Notes: generated by a model not told the origin, from the sequence alone. DNA of 14,233 nt from an uncultured Cellvibrio sp. (GCA_946481735.1 CAMLOU010000114.1:1-14233); one strand, 5' to 3'; numbered from the stretch's first letter, positions 1-7,997 are shown. A program made the numbers and translations.

Positions 1-370
1 GGTCGCCGTGGAGGTAACGGCGAGTCAGTGTGCCGGCGCTGTTGTATTCGCCAACAAGCGCATCGCCATCATACAAAAATTGGGTGACAACGCCATTTAT
101 CGTCGATTGATGCAAACGCCCCAGCGGATCGTACTGAAAACTGGACGTTTTAGCACCCGAGGTGGCCACCAGACGATTTTCCATATCGTAGGTGTAAATG
201 GTTGAGCCGTCATTGATGAGGTTGCCGTTTGCATCGTATCCCATCGGCTGCCCATTGCTGTGGGTGTATTGGTTTAACCCATTGGGAACATAAATGCCGG
301 TTTTATTTTCCTCACCCTGGTAACGATAGGTGTTGTTGCTCTGCGTGAACTGGCTGTCGGGGTTGCAGAT
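1..370 (-). pseudogene. Displaced start-less copy of the RHS core (orphan rhs cassette), partial at left edge
   Basis: On the minus strand this stretch encodes RHS repeat sequence with motifs such as YDANGNL, YDMENRLV and YDPLGRLH. It parallels residues about 447-574 of the intact RHS protein at 3682-1133. Positions 1-352 align without gaps to 1963-2314, with about 28 mismatches by hand count (roughly 92% identity). A 9-nt deletion and weaker similarity then follow up to about 370. An in-frame TGA (373-371) lies directly upstream and I see no start codon or ribosome binding site, so it is probably not translated as it stands. The frame is open to the left edge, where the rest of the core and a different toxin tip are expected. 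It lies downstream of the toxin-immunity pair, the usual place for orphan tip cassettes in Rhs and polymorphic toxin loci. It could instead be a decaying duplication; the left flank would decide. Confidence 0.85.
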
Positions 371-497
371 TCAACAGAGGGTACCGTGTTTTCTGTCAAG
401 CTAAACATATCCGCGCTAGGACGTTGCAGAAGCAATTAATTTTTGAAATCAACCCATCCGCCACACAAATGAGTTGGTCCCTCATATTCTAATATGT
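371..497. other. Short AT-rich spacer between the immunity gene and the orphan core copy
   Basis: No convincing open frame, promoter or hairpin terminator was found here. The sequence upstream of the orphan copy's first homologous codon no longer resembles the intact rhs gene, so the recombination or insertion breakpoint lies close to 370. Confidence 0.5.
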
Positions 498-1088
498 TTA
501 TTTTTTTTGATTCGACGGAATAAATATGGATATCTCGCCGGTTTTATATTTTTCATTTAAGACGGCAATTTCAGATGATAACCAGGTATCAAAATCTGGC
601 CATTCCTGAATCACTCGACCGCCATCTCTAGGATCAAACCGCACCGCCTTTCCGCTTTCATCCAGCAATACATAAGAACCATCAACTTTGTACCAGGCGA
701 CAACGGTATCCTGTTCTCTTACCCCATTAATACGTCGGGGAGCATTAGCAGTCATTATGCAAGAGGCATAATCATAGACTCCAGCATTAGGTTTTCTTTT
801 AAGTGGTCGATATCCCATTACCCGCAGAGCATCAGAAAAAACGTTAAGCCCATTTGCATTAAGAAGAAACTCTTTAAATTGCTCAGGCATTGGTTTTCCT
901 AAACGTTGACTAAATTCCTCCAGATCATCTTCACCCAGAGGCGGATAAACAACGTTAACATAGGCCTTGGGTGCAATATGAGGGGCATGGCCTATTAATC
1001 TGGTCCCCATATCATTTTTGGTTTCACCAAGATGAGCCCATTCTTCTAATGGACCCAATATTTTTTCATTAAAAAAAATTGTTTTCAT
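498..1088 (-). CDS. SUKH (SMI1/KNR4-like) family protein, probable immunity protein to the upstream RHS toxin tip
   Basis: 196 residues, no signal peptide, so probably cytoplasmic. The SUKH-type core is visible at about residues 48-84: an acidic helix GEDDLEEFSQRLG, then MPEQFKEFLLNANG with the conserved asparagine-glycine. It ends with a WPDFDTWLSSE segment near 163-173, where members of the family usually carry a W/F-rich terminal helix. SUKH proteins are established immunity proteins of bacterial polymorphic toxins, often paired with HNH-type nuclease tips, which is what the gene before it encodes. It starts 44 nt after the toxin stop codon, on the same strand, consistent with co-transcription. 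The ATG at 1088 has no strong Shine-Dalgarno sequence; the region around it is AT-rich. Family assignment is from sequence pattern. The immunity role and its partner are inferred from position. Confidence 0.8.
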   Translation of the reverse strand: MKTIFFNEKILGPLEEWAHLGETKNDMGTRLIGHAPHIAPKAYVNVVYPPLGEDDLEEFSQRLGKPMPEQFKEFLLNANGLNVFSDALRVMGYRPLKRKPNAGVYDYASCIMTANAPRRINGVREQDTVVAWYKVDGSYVLLDESGKAVRFDPRDGGRVIQEWPDFDTWLSSEIAVLNEKYKTGEISIFIPSNQKK

Positions 1089-1132
1089 ATAATCATGTCA
1101 CATTAAGTTTTGGCCAACAAAACCAAACTACA

Positions 1133-1609
1133 TCATTCACTTGAGCAATTTAATTCCGCACAGCCTATTTTGGTAACTGAAAAGATAATGGTTGGATCAG
1201 GAATATAGGAAAGAATATCCAAGCCACTGGCTAAAACACCAAGTGCAGTCGCAGTGATGGGTATTTGAGTGCCTCCATTTTCAGCATGTTTCGCTTGATG
1301 ATCGGCCTTCTCCATAAACCTAATATTGTCTGGGTTTTTTGCAATTTCAATTTTCTCTTCGAGGGTATTTCCTGAACTGACAGATGGTTCGTGATGGCCA
1401 TCCATATTTTTTAACTTACCTGTTTGCAAAAGTTCTTTCTGGCGCGATTCAGACAACTCAGAGTCACTTCGACCAGTCTCCCTAAGTTGCTGCCGTTCCT
1501 TCTTTAACGCATCACGACGCCCTTGGGCTTTGGCATTTTTAATTTGTCTCTGCGCTTCTTTACGAAGCTCTTTTGCAGCCTCTTCTAAAAATGACTTTTT
1601 TGCATTTTT
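1133..1609 (-). other. Variable toxin tip of the RHS protein, HNH/treble-clef nuclease-like (GHH...N...HxxxH)
   Basis: This is the segment after the DPTG core boundary (residues 692-849). It opens with a charged helical linker rich in K, R, E and Q (about 693-755). A compact motif set follows: DGHH (H763, H764), N786 in NIRF, and H795/H799 in DHQAKH. That order and spacing fit HNH/endonuclease VII-fold toxin tips of the GHH/LHH/WHH group, so a metal-dependent DNase or RNase is the best guess. A hydrophobic tail (about 807-840) and two cysteines (C841, C846) follow, which is not typical of the minimal nuclease fold. No catalytic activity can be proven from sequence alone. Confidence 0.7.
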
Positions 1610-3682
1610 CCCAGTCGGATCAATTTTATTAACCGGATCATTCCCCACATACGCATACATATTCATGTTGTCTGCGTAAAAAATCGGATCCGTCTGCAAG
1701 AAGCGTCCCAGCTTCGGATCGTACATTCGTGCCTTATAGTGGAACAGCCCCAGCTCTTTAAGCCAGATTTGTCCCGTATAGCCAAAGCGGTCCACATTGG
1801 TGGATTTTGGAATCCCGAAACTGTCATAGGACAGCTTTTGTATTCCAGCGCCCGAACCATTGGAGTGGGCAATGATACTACCCTGATGATCCGCGTGCAG
1901 ATAGCTGCGGTAGCCAGCGGCCGTGCTATTGGTGGTGTACTGCACCCAGGGCTCATCCACCTGGTCGCCGTGGAGGTAACGGCGAGTCAGTGTGCCGGCG
2001 CTGTTGTATTCGCCAACCAGCGCATCGCCATCGTACAAAAATTGGGTGACAACACCATTGATCGTCGACTGATGCAAGCGCCCCAGCGGATCGTACTGGA
2101 AGCTGGACGTGTTAGCACCCGAGGTCGCCACCAGACGGTTTTCCATATCATAGGTGTAAATGGTTGAGCCGTCATTGATGAGATTGCCGTTCGTATCGTA
2201 TCCGATCGGCTGCCCATTAATATGGGTGTATTGGTTTAAACCATTGGGAATATAACTGCCGGTTTTATTCTCTTCACCCTGGTAACGATAGGTATCATTA
2301 CTCTGCGTGAACTGCGTGACCTGGCTGGCGGCGTTATACACAAAGGAATTGGTCAGGTCATTGGTCGTACCGGCGAAGTCCTGGGTCAAACTATCGAGTC
2401 GCTTAAGGTCATCCGTCGCATAGGTCGTGACGGAACCGGATGCTCGCGTTATTTGATAGCGGCTGCCATTTCCGCGATAGGACACATTCAACAGTGAACT
2501 CACGCCCGCCGTTGCGACAGGGGATGTGGCTTGGGATAACGTATTGACCCGATTAATCCCATCAAACCCATATTCAAAAAAATGATTGTCCGGGTGGGTG
2601 ATGCGTGTGCGATTACCGTTTTTATCGTACCGGTAACTGAGTGTTCTTGTATTTCCGCCAACATTCGTTGAGCTACTGGTCAGGTTGCCGAAACCGTCAA
2701 AGACATTCGTTATGCCCTGGCCACTGTCACTGCCAAAACGTGATGACAGCGTTAACCCCCTCAAGTCGTAGTTGTAGAATACGTCCGCGGAATAGGTGTT
2801 GACTGAAAGATCTTTTTTAATTAATCGATTGTTATTATCGTAGGTGTGAGTCACCGTAGCGCCACTACGTTTGCGCTCGATATGCAGATTACTATTGTCG
2901 TCATACGTGTAGGAATTGTAATCCGCCTCATTGAGTTGCCCGGCGGCTGTTTTCGATGGGTATACGCGACGAATCAGTCGCCCTGTTGAGTCATAACGCA
3001 GTTCGGTTTTATTGCCATTCGCGTCGGTCTGGGTTTTCAATAACCGCGTGCCTGGAGAATAGGTGTTGGTTACATAAACCTGTGACAAGGGCGTATTGTA
3101 CGCTCGGGTTTCAGTGAGAACCTGATCTAACGCGTCATACGTAAATCGGGTTACACGATCATAGCCATTCGCGGTAGAAGACGGTGTACAGGCATCCGGT
3201 AAAGAGGCGAACGTGGCTGTCGTATAGGCTCCCGGGTTCATACGCACAACTTTGCAGTTCACGCGCCCCCTGGGATCGTAATTTGATTGCGTAAGCCGCT
3301 TAATCGCCCCCTGCTTATCCAGGGCAGCGTGAACCGTTTTACGGCCGAATTGGTCGTAGGCGAAGACAAAGGTGCTTTCCGCCGTGAAGCCCGACCAATC
3401 AGCCGGTGCCGTATTTTCATCTTGCCAGCTGGATAATTGCCCGCTTTCCGTTCTAACCAATAAGGCATTTTCATACGTATGACGCGTTGCAGGGTACAAC
3501 AACGGCCCGGAGCCATCCGGGTCTGGTGAAATAGTACCCGTGAGCCGGCCCACCAGATCATATCGGGCACCGCTGGTGAAAGGAGCAGCCGACTGTGCAG
3601 CAAATAATGTGTCACACAACAGCAGTGAGATCAGGAAAGACGCGCACGTAAACCCATTGAAGACATTGTTCTTGTTGTTCAT
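1133..3682 (-). CDS. Secreted RHS/YD-repeat protein, C-terminal half, with RHS core and HNH-like toxin tip
   Basis: 849 residues. A Sec signal peptide is visible (hydrophobic FLISLLLCDTLFAA, cleavage near residues 28-29). Many YD repeats follow, from YDLVGRLTG near 41 through YDPLGRLH. The RHS-associated core (about 560-691) includes GYRSYLHADHQGS, YKARMYDPKLGRF and YAYVGNDPVNKIDPTG. The aspartates D665 (TDPI) and D688 (DPTG) match the paired positions linked to autoproteolysis in TcC-type proteins. After the core comes a 158-residue variable tip. The ATG at 3682 has a good ribosome binding site (AAAGGA, 8 nt upstream). The preceding gene ends only 15 nt earlier, in the same phase. It should act as the part of an RHS shell that carries and releases the toxin. 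At 849 residues with no PAAR or VgrG-like part, it resembles TcC or a Sec-exported Rhs more than a T6SS Rhs effector. The secretion route beyond the inner membrane is unknown. Confidence 0.9.
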   Translation of the reverse strand: MNNKNNVFNGFTCASFLISLLLCDTLFAAQSAAPFTSGARYDLVGRLTGTISPDPDGSGPLLYPATRHTYENALLVRTESGQLSSWQDENTAPADWSGFTAESTFVFAYDQFGRKTVHAALDKQGAIKRLTQSNYDPRGRVNCKVVRMNPGAYTTATFASLPDACTPSSTANGYDRVTRFTYDALDQVLTETRAYNTPLSQVYVTNTYSPGTRLLKTQTDANGNKTELRYDSTGRLIRRVYPSKTAAGQLNEADYNSYTYDDNSNLHIERKRSGATVTHTYDNNNRLIKKDLSVNTYSADVFYNYDLRGLTLSSRFGSDSGQGITNVFDGFGNLTSSSTNVGGNTRTLSYRYDKNGNRTRITHPDNHFFEYGFDGINRVNTLSQATSPVATAGVSSLLNVSYRGNGSRYQITRASGSVTTYATDDLKRLDSLTQDFAGTTNDLTNSFVYNAASQVTQFTQSNDTYRYQGEENKTGSYIPNGLNQYTHINGQPIGYDTNGNLINDGSTIYTYDMENRLVATSGANTSSFQYDPLGRLHQSTINGVVTQFLYDGDALVGEYNSAGTLTRRYLHGDQVDEPWVQYTTNSTAAGYRSYLHADHQGSIIAHSNGSGAGIQKLSYDSFGIPKSTNVDRFGYTGQIWLKELGLFHYKARMYDPKLGRFLQTDPIFYADNMNMYAYVGNDPVNKIDPTGKNAKKSFLEEAAKELRKEAQRQIKNAKAQGRRDALKKERQQLRETGRSDSELSESRQKELLQTGKLKNMDGHHEPSVSSGNTLEEKIEIAKNPDNIRFMEKADHQAKHAENGGTQIPITATALGVLASGLDILSYIPDPTIIFSVTKIGCAELNCSSE
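1963..2340 (-). repeat. Intact copy of the duplicated RHS core segment (pairs with 1-370)
   Basis: This part of the intact RHS gene is repeated at 1-370 in the same orientation, 1962 bases away. About 21 of the roughly 28 differences are synonymous by my reading, and about 7 change a residue. Same-orientation copies flanking the tip and immunity gene are substrates for recombination. Such recombination would exchange the present tip for one downstream, deleting the DNA between the copies. Confidence 0.85.
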
Positions 3683-3697
3683 CGCTACAGTCCTTTG

Positions 3698-5584
3698 TTA
3701 ATCACAACTGGCCAGGTTGGCGTTGGGCTGAGTCTCGCCAATGCGATTGCCGTAATCATCATAGGCATAGCAGGTTCGCAAGGTGTTTCCCTGGGGATCA
3801 GTTACTGTCATACCCGTGAGAAAAAGATTGTCGTGCTCGTATTCATACCGCGTGATTACCTCATCGTTATCCGAGCAGTCCCCATCGGAGGCGCTACTGT
3901 TAATACAATAGCTTTCTTCGGTTTTTAACCAAACAGGGATGCTGGCTTGTGCCTTTACGCCGCTGACATTGTAATAGTTTGCGTATTTTTGTTCGTAGGT
4001 ATAACGAGTTTCTGCGCGTATTCCATTTTTATTGGCAGGGTAGGTAACCTTTGCTATTTGCCCTGACTCGGCGTGATACGCGTAGTCGGTTTGATTACCT
4101 TTTCCATCGCGCGTCCAGGTGGGGCTGTTACAGTATTTAAAATTCGTTGCGTCACAAGTTTCTGGATAAGATGCAGTCACGTTAACCTCTCCTATGGAGT
4201 GAGAGTTCATATTGCCGCGCGCATCGTATCCAAAAAGCTCAATAATTCCGCCGGACCTGAGGTAGCGAGTGGGGAAATTTCTGTAACTCACCTCATATTG
4301 TATATCCCCGTCACGAGTCACGACTTTTTGTATGGCGCCAGGGTACTGGCTAAGCTTGGGAAGGACTTGCTGAATGAACCCCCCACCTTGATTTTGAATA
4401 TCACTATAGTAAGCCTCACCGATTAAATAGGTCGAACTTTGGTCGTATCGTTTAGCTTTAACAATCTGCCCCGCCTCGCTCGATAAAAAGAAGAATGCTG
4501 TAAACTCAGATTGGTAAATATCGAAGATATTTTTATAGGTGTATTGAAAAACCTTTTCATTGCTACCCGCTGGTTTAATAGCAATCAACCTGGGAGAGAA
4601 GTTCTTATACGGGAGAGAGTGCTCATAAAGTGTTGTGCCATTATAAGCCAGATCAAAACTGCGAAAATAATATTCCGTAACAGCACCCATAGCGTCCGTT
4701 ACTTTAAAAGTGCTATCGCCAAGATAGATAGCTCTCGGCATGCCTGCAGGCCAGTCGAATTTTGCTTTGGGCCAATTCTGAGTACAGCTTGCTATCAAAC
4801 AATTCTCTACACTAGTATTAATAGCCTGTACATATTTGGGATTACGCGCTGCCCAGATTTGCGGCTCGACCTTCGGGTTCACGCTATCATACCGAATGTC
4901 GTATTTTTCGGGAGCCATGGTTGCATCAGCAGGATCGTATTCGTGAATATACTTGAGAGCGAACCCGGTATTGGTGGTAACACGTTTATTTAGATAATCT
5001 ACATCAATCGTGAATCCATTCGGATATTGAATTTGCTTCATCAAATCTACCTGATTAGGGTAACCAATAGCTCCCCCTTCAAACTTAACGACCGTGCCAT
5101 CAGGCTTGGTCCAATACACGCCGTCCGAGCGGCGTTCCAAGGTGTGTCTTCTATCACCCAGGGCTCGATAGGTATAACTTGAAACTTGTCCTGTACCAAT
5201 ATTTACAGGGACACCACCAACAATGAGTTCGAAATCAGCGCTGCCAGAGATGTCATGTACCCGCATGACATTTTTATACGTACTAGGCCGACCATCAATT
5301 TCAGTGACGCGTCCCTTTGCGTAGAACTTGTCCTGATATCCTCGGTAGCCAGTTATAGAGAAATTATTGGTGTAGTTGGAGATGCTGTGTGACAAGCCCA
5401 TAGCCCCACCGATCGCAACTGTCTCAAGGCTACTCTGTACTTGCCCATTATGTACATTTACGCCGTACTCATCGACCAGCTGGACTTTAGGCGGTGCCAG
5501 ATCCGGTAAAGAAGCTTCGACTACCTGGAGTGCAAGGCCAATGACAAAGATAAAAAAAACGGTGCTCCCTGAAAAGAATTTCAT
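3698..5584 (-). CDS. Secreted N-terminal half of an RHS/YD-repeat protein
   Basis: 628 residues from the ATG at 5584. I chose this start over an ATG 11 codons earlier because GGAGAA sits 5 nt before it and the protein then begins directly with a Sec signal peptide (MKFFSGSTVFFIFVIGLALQ, cleavage near VVEA/S). The next part resembles the N-terminal region of large RHS proteins (DEYGVNVHNGQ, GLSHSISNYTN, then WTKPDGTVVKFEGG). The last ~180 residues carry YD-type repeats: GYDARGNMNSHS, RDGKGNQTDYAY, AYDDYGNRIGET. It has no RHS core and no toxin tip. It stops 15 nt before the next RHS gene, in the same reading phase, and that gene continues the repeat series where this one leaves off. The two products most likely assemble into one shell, comparable to TcB and TcC. 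A recent gene break is less likely, because the second gene has its own signal peptide and ribosome binding site. Confidence 0.85.
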   Translation of the reverse strand: MKFFSGSTVFFIFVIGLALQVVEASLPDLAPPKVQLVDEYGVNVHNGQVQSSLETVAIGGAMGLSHSISNYTNNFSITGYRGYQDKFYAKGRVTEIDGRPSTYKNVMRVHDISGSADFELIVGGVPVNIGTGQVSSYTYRALGDRRHTLERRSDGVYWTKPDGTVVKFEGGAIGYPNQVDLMKQIQYPNGFTIDVDYLNKRVTTNTGFALKYIHEYDPADATMAPEKYDIRYDSVNPKVEPQIWAARNPKYVQAINTSVENCLIASCTQNWPKAKFDWPAGMPRAIYLGDSTFKVTDAMGAVTEYYFRSFDLAYNGTTLYEHSLPYKNFSPRLIAIKPAGSNEKVFQYTYKNIFDIYQSEFTAFFFLSSEAGQIVKAKRYDQSSTYLIGEAYYSDIQNQGGGFIQQVLPKLSQYPGAIQKVVTRDGDIQYEVSYRNFPTRYLRSGGIIELFGYDARGNMNSHSIGEVNVTASYPETCDATNFKYCNSPTWTRDGKGNQTDYAYHAESGQIAKVTYPANKNGIRAETRYTYEQKYANYYNVSGVKAQASIPVWLKTEESYCINSSASDGDCSDNDEVITRYEYEHDNLFLTGMTVTDPQGNTLRTCYAYDDYGNRIGETQPNANLASCD

Positions 5585-5850
5585 GTTTTCTCCGATATTA
5601 AAATTAACGTGCAGCACCGCTGCCAGGCTTATTAAATATTTTCAAGCGAATCGGTAGACTCGCTATCGTGCATTCATTTCCATGTACGACTTAACTTTGT
5701 TGATAGTGTGGATTTTATTTTAGAGCTCCACAAAGCCGCATCACGTGCGCGAATTTAGTTATTACAAATTATTAGATATGTCCATCTTCGCCGTTCCGGG
5801 CAAAAAAATGTCCACAGCTCTTAAAAGAAATACCTATGCATCTTACTACT
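5585..5850. other. Non-coding gap between the CHB_HEX-repeat gene and the first RHS gene
   Basis: 266 nt with no supportable gene. The motif ATGTCCA occurs twice exactly 30 nt apart (5778-5784 and 5808-5814). The gap is long enough to hold a separate promoter for the two RHS genes, but I see no clear -35/-10 pair. The tight linkage seen between the two RHS genes does not extend across this gap. Confidence 0.4.
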
Positions 5851-7293
5851 TTAAAAATTTGCACTTGGTGAGCAAGAACTTGCGCAAGCTTTCACCCACG
5901 TAGCAGCCAACGCATTGGTTATCGTTATTCTGCCGCTTGCGTTTGGCACTGCGTTTGTAATGTATAGTGTGCTCTGGTTCGACAGTCTGACTTCATAAGA
6001 AGTAGCACCAGCAACAGCACCCCAGGAAATATTGTAGTGGTATGGCGACCCTTTAGCTTGTGATGGCGCGGACGGAGCGGGGAGAGGATGAACGATAAAC
6101 TCCTTCACCATCTGGATGCTTCCCGACATTTGAGGTTTGAATGCACGGGCTTTAACTGTCTTGTGGCTCGTCAGTGTAAATGGCCCACCATACACGGGTG
6201 AGTTTTCAGTCACATCGGAGTTATCTGTTGTATATCGTATGGTGGCCCCGCTGGTAGCAACGCTCAGGCTTACGGAAACCGAAGAATAAAAGATGCTTCC
6301 AGTCGGGAGGCTTGTAGGCGTAGCGACCAATGGAAAGGGAGCGATAGTATATGATCGATTAATTTCAGGGCTACTAATGCCATCCCGGTCAAAGGTTTTG
6401 GCCCTGATTACAGCGCTGCTGGTTAGGGAAATAGGCCCTGTGTACGCAGGCGAACTTGAGGTCACTGCGGTATTATTAGTTGTATATCTTATGGTTGCCC
6501 CCACAACCCCTGTATTAAGACTTACCGTGACGCCACCTACATGAGTAGACGTTGCCGGACTGATGCTAGGCGGTCCTGGCGGTGCTTGAATTAGGCGATA
6601 CACCGAATATTCATCGCTTGGAGTCCATCCACTCTTATACGCCCGCGCTCGAATAGTCGTGCTAGTTGTTATCGTGAATTGATAAGCCACCTGCGATGCT
6701 TCAGTTACCGGCGTATTATCCAATGTGTAGCGAACAGTTGCGCCCGGAGTAGTTGTCGATATGCTGATTATTAAAGGTGAGGCCGGATTGCCAGGATACA
6801 CAGGCAACATGGAAACTAGTGGTGTTGCCACAACGGGAGGAGGAGTAATAGTAAATGCGGCCACTACCTGCGAACTGAGTTGCCCAGTAAGGAACGATTT
6901 TGCTTTAACCGTTGCAGAGCTTGTTAACGTGAATGGCGCGCTATAAACAGGCGAGCTGGAAGTGACATCTGTACCATTCGTTGTATACCGGATTCCTACA
7001 CCGCTTGCCGGCGGTACTAGCGTAACAGTACGGGAACCGACGTATGTGCCCCCACTAGGGGAAATTGAAGGAGGAGGTAAGTGGTCTACTGAAGTTCCGA
7101 CTTCCACAGACACACGATTACCCGATGCATCATAATCGTAGTCGCGATTGACCGGAGCGTTGACGAACGTCAGGCGACCGAGTTCATCGTAGGTGTATGT
7201 AATCGTGTGAGGAGCAGATAGCGCGCTGGAAACAAAAGCAAGATTGAAAACGAACAAACATGCCATAAAAAATGGCATTCCTTTTACCGGCAT
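5851..7293 (-). CDS. Secreted protein with YD repeat, four CHB_HEX-type repeats and an FN3-like domain
   Basis: 480 residues. The ATG at 7293 is preceded by AGGGA about 7 nt upstream. A Sec signal peptide follows (MPFFMACLFVFNLAFVSSALSA, cleavage before PHT, given here as residues 6-27). Residues 33-66 hold two YD-repeat units (YDELGRLT, YDASGNRVSV). Four repeats of the chitobiase/beta-hexosaminidase C-terminal type follow at about 74-149, 155-235, 241-317 and 322-402. Each has the hallmark GxxIRYTTN/D segment (YTLDN in the second), then VT..SPVY and V(K/R)A(K/R)(S/A)F. A fibronectin type III-like domain (WGAVAGATSYEV) fills 405-475. It contains no enzyme domain; the repeats are stalk or binding modules. 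It is encoded upstream of the RHS genes on the same strand, and its own YD units suggest common ancestry or a structural partnership with them. The specific role is unknown. Confidence 0.85.
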   Translation of the reverse strand: MPVKGMPFFMACLFVFNLAFVSSALSAPHTITYTYDELGRLTFVNAPVNRDYDYDASGNRVSVEVGTSVDHLPPPSISPSGGTYVGSRTVTLVPPASGVGIRYTTNGTDVTSSSPVYSAPFTLTSSATVKAKSFLTGQLSSQVVAAFTITPPPVVATPLVSMLPVYPGNPASPLIISISTTTPGATVRYTLDNTPVTEASQVAYQFTITTSTTIRARAYKSGWTPSDEYSVYRLIQAPPGPPSISPATSTHVGGVTVSLNTGVVGATIRYTTNNTAVTSSSPAYTGPISLTSSAVIRAKTFDRDGISSPEINRSYTIAPFPLVATPTSLPTGSIFYSSVSVSLSVATSGATIRYTTDNSDVTENSPVYGGPFTLTSHKTVKARAFKPQMSGSIQMVKEFIVHPLPAPSAPSQAKGSPYHYNISWGAVAGATSYEVRLSNQSTLYITNAVPNASGRITITNALAATWVKACASSCSPSANF

Positions 7294-7496
7294 GATGATG
7301 TCCCTGAGTACGTTGATTATTTTTTATTACCGAACAGATAATTCTACCTATCCGTTATTACATATTCGCAATGCTTTTGAACATCCTGAATTGAGGATAA
7401 AAATTACGCTGACTAAGATAGGCAGGTAAAATATCAGCTGAAAAGAATTTGTCCAGTATTTTTTTCTGATTACAATGATTACATTTCCAGCACTCC

Positions 7497-7997
7497 TTAA
7501 CTAAGTACCAACCGCATAATATTCACCACCCTTCCCCCCAACCGGGTCCGGCGGGAAATTTGCCAGCCGCGCTTTTGATAGAACTCGGTGTGCTCGGCTG
7601 CCGACAACCACAATTCCTGCATCGCCATGGCTCGCACATAATTCACGGCGTTATCAATTAATAAATTACCAACGCCCTGTTCGCGCTGCTCTTCCTGCAC
7701 AAATAAATTACTCAGCCACACTGGCGAAAGATTCGTCCCGTTGTTTTTTTGTTGGGTGCTGCTGTGATAATTCACGAGGCTGACACAGCCGATAATTTTT
7801 TCATCTAACACGGCAACCAATGTTTGCGGAATTGCTTTCCCCTGAATGTGCAACTGCAACCGCTGTTGGCGTAATGCCAATGTGCTTTTTAATCCTTGTC
7901 GCTCGCATTCCTGATGGTGCCATGCCGCTACTTGTGCACAAAACTGCGGTGCAAGAGCGAGGGGCTGGACAATAATTTCAGCTAACGGTATTGGCAT
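7497..7997 (-). CDS. GNAT family N-acetyltransferase
   Basis: 166 residues, cytoplasmic, one GNAT domain of normal length. Motif A is visible as LFVQEEQREQGVGNLL, with the acetyl-CoA pyrophosphate-binding pattern RxxGxG (R105, G108, G110). The segment TEFYQKRGW near 137-145 is motif B, with Y140 at the usual catalytic tyrosine position. VAVLDEKIIGCVSL (61-74) is the central strand pair. It would transfer an acetyl group from acetyl-CoA to an amine; the substrate cannot be told from sequence. It lies between the RHS locus and lipA on the same strand, with more than 200 nt on each side, so it is probably its own unit. The ATG at 7997 lacks a clear Shine-Dalgarno sequence. Confidence 0.85.
   Translation of the reverse strand: MPIPLAEIIVQPLALAPQFCAQVAAWHHQECERQGLKSTLALRQQRLQLHIQGKAIPQTLVAVLDEKIIGCVSLVNYHSSTQQKNNGTNLSPVWLSNLFVQEEQREQGVGNLLIDNAVNYVRAMAMQELWLSAAEHTEFYQKRGWQISRRTRLGGRVVNIMRLVLS

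Noticed and set aside
3610..3625. Lipoprotein signal (LLLC) in the toxin-bearing RHS protein
   Set aside because: The residue before the cysteine is leucine, not A/G/S, so it is not a lipobox; a normal Sec cleavage site follows at residues 28-29.
3682..3698. A frameshift or sequencing error splitting one RHS gene in two
   Set aside because: The frames are in phase, and the second gene has its own ribosome binding site and a full signal peptide directly after the start. A simple error would not create these.
4511..4993. Plus-strand frames within the RHS region (also 1739-2167, 3695-3928, 4073-4426)
   Set aside because: They mirror RHS coding sequence, show no known domain or clear ribosome binding site, and the minus-strand frame is clearly coding.
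5851..7293. Chitinase or beta-hexosaminidase
   Set aside because: Only the CHB_HEX-type accessory repeats are present, with no catalytic domain.
7294..7496. Promoter TTGCGA - 19 nt - TAGAAT on the minus strand before the CHB_HEX gene
   Set aside because: The -35 match is poor and the spacing long. A promoter is expected in this gap, but I cannot place it with confidence.
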